DNA of 8,411 nt from CAZWCX01 sp964632945 (lineage in GTDB: Bacteria; Planctomycetota; MHYJ01; WSZJ01; CAZWCX01). Position numbers and translations under genes: made by a program. Location: NCBI GenBank assembly GCA_964632945.1, contig CAZWCX010000217.1, forward strand, positions 1 to 8,411. The letters are read 5' to 3'. Each line of letters starts with the position of its first letter. The stretch's first letter is position 1. Shown here in pieces: positions 6,635 through 8,411 of this stretch. Below the pieces are notes generated by a model. That model was given only the letters and a program-made list of their open reading frames with translations. It made no database searches and was not told the DNA's origin.

Positions 6635-6664
6635 TTGACTTGGTTTCCGGCAGAACGGTATAAG
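6635..6664 (+). promoter_or_regulatory. Promoter-like pair for the PLPBP gene
   Basis: TTGACT (6635-6640) and TATAAG (6659-6664) each match the sigma70 consensus in five of six positions and are separated by 18 bp. The local AT-rich patch stands out from the GC-rich surroundings. Transcription would start near 6671, leaving a leader of about 88 nt before the ATG at 6759. Confidence 0.55.
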
Positions 6665-6758
6665 ACGGAGCGACTTCCGCGCCGGCCCGGCGTGGCGACG
6701 GTCCGTCCGGGCTCCAGGTACGTCCTTGCGGCGAAAGGATTTGGGCGAGGGTCGCACG

Positions 6759-7574
6759 ATGGTCGAGGGCACCCACCCCGGGGCCTCCCCCGCGGCGCAG
6801 TCCCCCGGGCATCCGGAAATTCGCCGCCAGGTGGAACGGAATCTCGCCGCCGTGCGCGCCCGCATGGCGGATGCCTGTGCGCGCTCCGGCCGCGCCCCCG
6901 CGGAGGTGACCCTCGTGGCCGTGACCAAGACCGTTCCTCCCGCCGTCATCCGCCTCCTGGCGGAGGCCGGGCAAGCCGACTTCGGGGAGAACCGGGTGCA
7001 GGAAGCGCTCGCGAAGATCCCCGCATGCCCGTCGGGACTGCGCTGGCACTTGATCGGGCATCTGCAGCGCAACAAGGCCGGCAAGGCCGCGGGCCGGTTC
7101 GACCGGATCCACTCCGTGGACGGCCTCGCCCTGGCCCAGGCGCTCGAACGCGCGCTGGCGCGGACCGCGCGCCGCCTGCCCTGTTTTCTGGAAGTCAACG
7201 TGAGCGGGGAATCCGGCAAGCACGGCGTAACCCCCGACGAGGCGGTGGACACGGCGAACGCGATGCGCTCCCTCCCGTGGCTCCGTCTCGAGGGGCTGAT
7301 GACCATGGCTCCCCTGGACCCGGACCCGGAGCACGCCCGCCCCCATTTTCGCGCCCTGCGTGAATTGCGCGATCGCATCGATGCCGGGCGCACGGATGAG
7401 GATCGATTGGTTCACCTCTCGATGGGGATGAGCCAGGACTATACGGTAGCGATCGAGGAAGGGGCGACGATGGTGCGCGTGGGGTCCGCCTTGTTCGAGG
7501 GCACCTCCGGCATCGTCGGCGCCTACTCGCCCCACGCGGATCGGCAGGAAGAATCTTCCCCGGAGGCGGACTGA
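6759..7574 (+). CDS. YggS/PLPBP-family pyridoxal-phosphate homeostasis protein
   Basis: This 271-aa cytoplasmic protein belongs to the PLP-binding family (E. coli YggS, yeast YBL036C, human PLPBP). The family has a TIM-barrel fold like alanine racemase, binds pyridoxal 5'-phosphate and buffers the cofactor without a known catalytic activity. The PLP lysine is K57 in LVAVTKT. Other hallmarks are FGENRVQE (75-82), HLIGHLQRNK (97-106), SMGMSQDY (221-228) and the phosphate-binding MVRVGSALF (238-246). Family members are usually about 220-235 aa. This one has roughly 20 extra residues at the N-terminus, poor in structure, and about 25 polar residues at the C-terminus. I chose the ATG at 6759, preceded by GCGAGGG at about eight bases; an in-frame TTG at 6726 is less likely. 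It is not next to the cell-division or proC genes that often accompany it. Confidence 0.95.
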   Translation: MVEGTHPGASPAAQSPGHPEIRRQVERNLAAVRARMADACARSGRAPAEVTLVAVTKTVPPAVIRLLAEAGQADFGENRVQEALAKIPACPSGLRWHLIGHLQRNKAGKAAGRFDRIHSVDGLALAQALERALARTARRLPCFLEVNVSGESGKHGVTPDEAVDTANAMRSLPWLRLEGLMTMAPLDPDPEHARPHFRALRELRDRIDAGRTDEDRLVHLSMGMSQDYTVAIEEGATMVRVGSALFEGTSGIVGAYSPHADRQEESSPEAD

Positions 7575-7604
7575 TCGGACCCGCCGCGGGGGTCCGACCC
7601 CGCG
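7575..7604 (+). terminator. Overlapping alternative hairpins after the PLPBP gene
   Basis: TCGGACCC (7575-7582) pairs perfectly with GGGTCCGA (7590-7597), starting at the first base after the TGA stop. CGCGGGG (7585-7591) can instead pair with CCCCGCG (7598-7604) around a 6-nt loop. The two stems share bases and cannot form together. No T-run follows, so this is either a weak terminator or a conformational switch in the transcript leading to the kinase gene. Confidence 0.4.
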
Positions 7605-7617
7605 TCTCTACCGGAAG

Positions 7618-7684
7618 CGCGCGGAGGTCCGCGCGGGCATCGGGAGAAACCTACGGCAACCCGTCGACGAAGATCCGCGCGGAT
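7618..7684. repeat. Inverted repeat and palindrome upstream of the FHA-kinase gene
   Basis: CGCGCGGA (7618-7625) is followed, after GG, by its complement TCCGCGCG (7628-7635), and ATCCGCGCGGAT (7673-7684) is a perfect 12-bp palindrome sharing the core TCCGCGCG. The repeated core 45-49 bp upstream of the kinase start, and about 100 bp upstream, could be a regulator-binding site. It could also be chance in GC-rich DNA. No -35/-10 promoter is recognisable in this 155-bp spacer. Confidence 0.35.
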
Positions 7685-7729
7685 GAGTTCCAGGCCCTCT
7701 GACCCCAGCATCGTGATCCGGCGCCAACC

Positions 7730-8411
7730 ATGCCCAGACTGATCGTTGAAAAGGGTGCGGACAAAGGCAAGGTTGTTCGCGTCAACAAGAAGTCCCCGGT
7801 CATCATCGGGCGCGACGCGAAGGCCTCCTTCCGCGTCTCCGACGCCCTCACTTCCCGCCTCCACGTCAAGATCGAGGCCCGCGGCGACGTCTTCTGGGTC
7901 TGCGACCTCGATTCCATGAACGGCACCTTCCTCAACGGCGGCAAGATCGGGGAGCACGTCCTCGCCACCAACGACAAGATTCAGATCGGCGAGACCCTCA
8001 TGTCCTTCCTCCAGGATGAGGAAAAGGGAGACGCCGCCAATCTGCTGGGGAAAACGATCCAGGGCTACCGGATCGAGCAGCGCCTCGGAAGGGGCGGAAT
8101 GGGCACCGTCTACCGCGCGGAGCAGACCTCGCTCAAGCGCCCGGTGGCGCTCAAGATCCTCTCCCCCGAGCTGGTCAAGGACGCCAACTTCATCCAGCTC
8201 TTCGAACAGGAGGCGCGCGCCGCCGCCGCGCTCAACCATCCGAATATCGTGCAGGTGTACGATTTCGGCCAGGGCGAGAATCTCTACTTCTTCTCCATGG
8301 AACTCCTCATGGGCGGGAGCGTTCAGGACCTGCTCTCGCGCGAGAAGCGGCTGACACCCAAACGCGCCGTGCGCATCGGCCTGCAGGCGGCCCGGGGGCT
8401 GGAGTACGCGG
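7730..8411 (+). CDS. FHA-domain Ser/Thr protein kinase (partial, 3' end outside window)
   Basis: The first 227 residues are present and the frame stays open to the window edge. Residues about 1-95 form an FHA domain, which binds phosphothreonine peptides: G27/R28, S42-R43 with H45, and NGTFLNG (64-70) are the family's conserved positions. After a short linker a PknB-like protein kinase domain begins near 111: the glycine-rich loop LGRGGMGTVY (119-128), the ATP-anchoring K142 in VALK and the helix-C glutamate E161 in EQEA. The catalytic loop and DFG motif would lie beyond the edge, so activity cannot be judged. The ATG at 7730 is the only in-frame ATG after a stop at 7700-7702, and no purine-rich ribosome-binding site precedes it. 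Codons end mostly in C or G. The protein probably senses or relays phosphorylation; whether it has a membrane segment is unknown. Confidence 0.93.
   Translation, partial: MPRLIVEKGADKGKVVRVNKKSPVIIGRDAKASFRVSDALTSRLHVKIEARGDVFWVCDLDSMNGTFLNGGKIGEHVLATNDKIQIGETLMSFLQDEEKGDAANLLGKTIQGYRIEQRLGRGGMGTVYRAEQTSLKRPVALKILSPELVKDANFIQLFEQEARAAAALNHPNIVQVYDFGQGENLYFFSMELLMGGSVQDLLSREKRLTPKRAVRIGLQAARGLEYA

Larger units (their letters stand above)
6427..6758. other. Divergent intergenic region
   Basis: This 332-bp region separates the minus-strand and plus-strand groups. It contains the leftward promoter (6484-6457), a rightward promoter-like pair (6635-6664) and, between them, two small perfect hairpins: GGCGGG/CCCGCC at 6527-6541 and CCCGCGT/ACGCGGG at 6550-6566, each with a 3-nt loop. 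A possible 43-codon reading frame with a good ribosome-binding site (6507-6638) is treated as a finding, not as a gene. The two promoters are far enough apart (about 150 bp) for independent firing. Confidence 0.6.

Noticed and set aside
7523..8239. 238-codon minus-strand open frame opposite the kinase gene
   Set aside because: The plus strand encodes unmistakable FHA and kinase motifs over the same bases. The reverse product is an acidic, low-complexity shadow.
1..8411. Mobile element, CRISPR array, toxin-antitoxin pair or defence system
   Set aside because: No transposase, terminal inverted repeats, regularly spaced repeats or recognisable toxin, nuclease or defence domains were found. The 89-aa plus lipoprotein pair does not look like toxin-antitoxin because the second protein is a large exported propeller.

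Overview
This is a GC-rich bacterial window with seven genes: five on the minus strand (roughly 210-6426) and two on the plus strand (6759 to the right edge). The two groups diverge from a 332-bp intergenic region at 6427-6758. Two genes encode predicted lipoproteins with clear lipoboxes, one of them PQQ-propeller-like and one made of HEAT repeats. There is also an FHA-kinase and a small Cys4 zinc protein next to ileS. Together these suggest a Gram-negative-type bacterium with an elaborate envelope. Planctomycetota or a similarly GC-rich relative is my best guess, but this rests on protein style only; there is no rRNA or other marker to settle it.

Minus strand, in transcription order. A near-perfect sigma70-type promoter (TTGACA, 16 bp, TATAAT, at 6484-6457) drives an unrecognised 89-aa helical protein. 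Its stop codon overlaps the start of a 434-aa lipoprotein with a PQQ-like beta-propeller, which carries an inserted coiled coil. A strong GC hairpin at 4822-4844 follows that gene. After a 226-bp spacer comes ileS (939 aa, GTG start, bacterial type, with an internal and a C-terminal Cys4 zinc site). A 364-aa HEAT-repeat lipoprotein follows 10 bp later, its ribosome-binding site overlapping the ileS stop codon. After another 3 bp comes a 162-aa CxxC/CxxC protein. The ileS group ends at a hairpin followed by a T-run at about 153-173. The first ~150 bases of the window hold short direct and inverted repeats but no supported gene.

Plus strand. A promoter-like pair (TTGACT, 18 bp, TATAAG, at 6635-6664) precedes a YggS/PLPBP-family pyridoxal-phosphate homeostasis protein. 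Two overlapping, mutually exclusive hairpins begin right after its stop codon. After a 155-bp spacer a gene starts at 7730 and runs off the right edge: an N-terminal FHA domain followed by a PknB-like Ser/Thr kinase domain. It is easily missed because it has no stop codon inside the window.

No mobile element, CRISPR array, tRNA, rRNA or obvious defence system is visible. Most of the window is housekeeping. The parts least explained by known biology are the 89-aa gene plus coiled-coil propeller lipoprotein pair, and the translationally coupled ileS / HEAT lipoprotein / zinc protein cluster.
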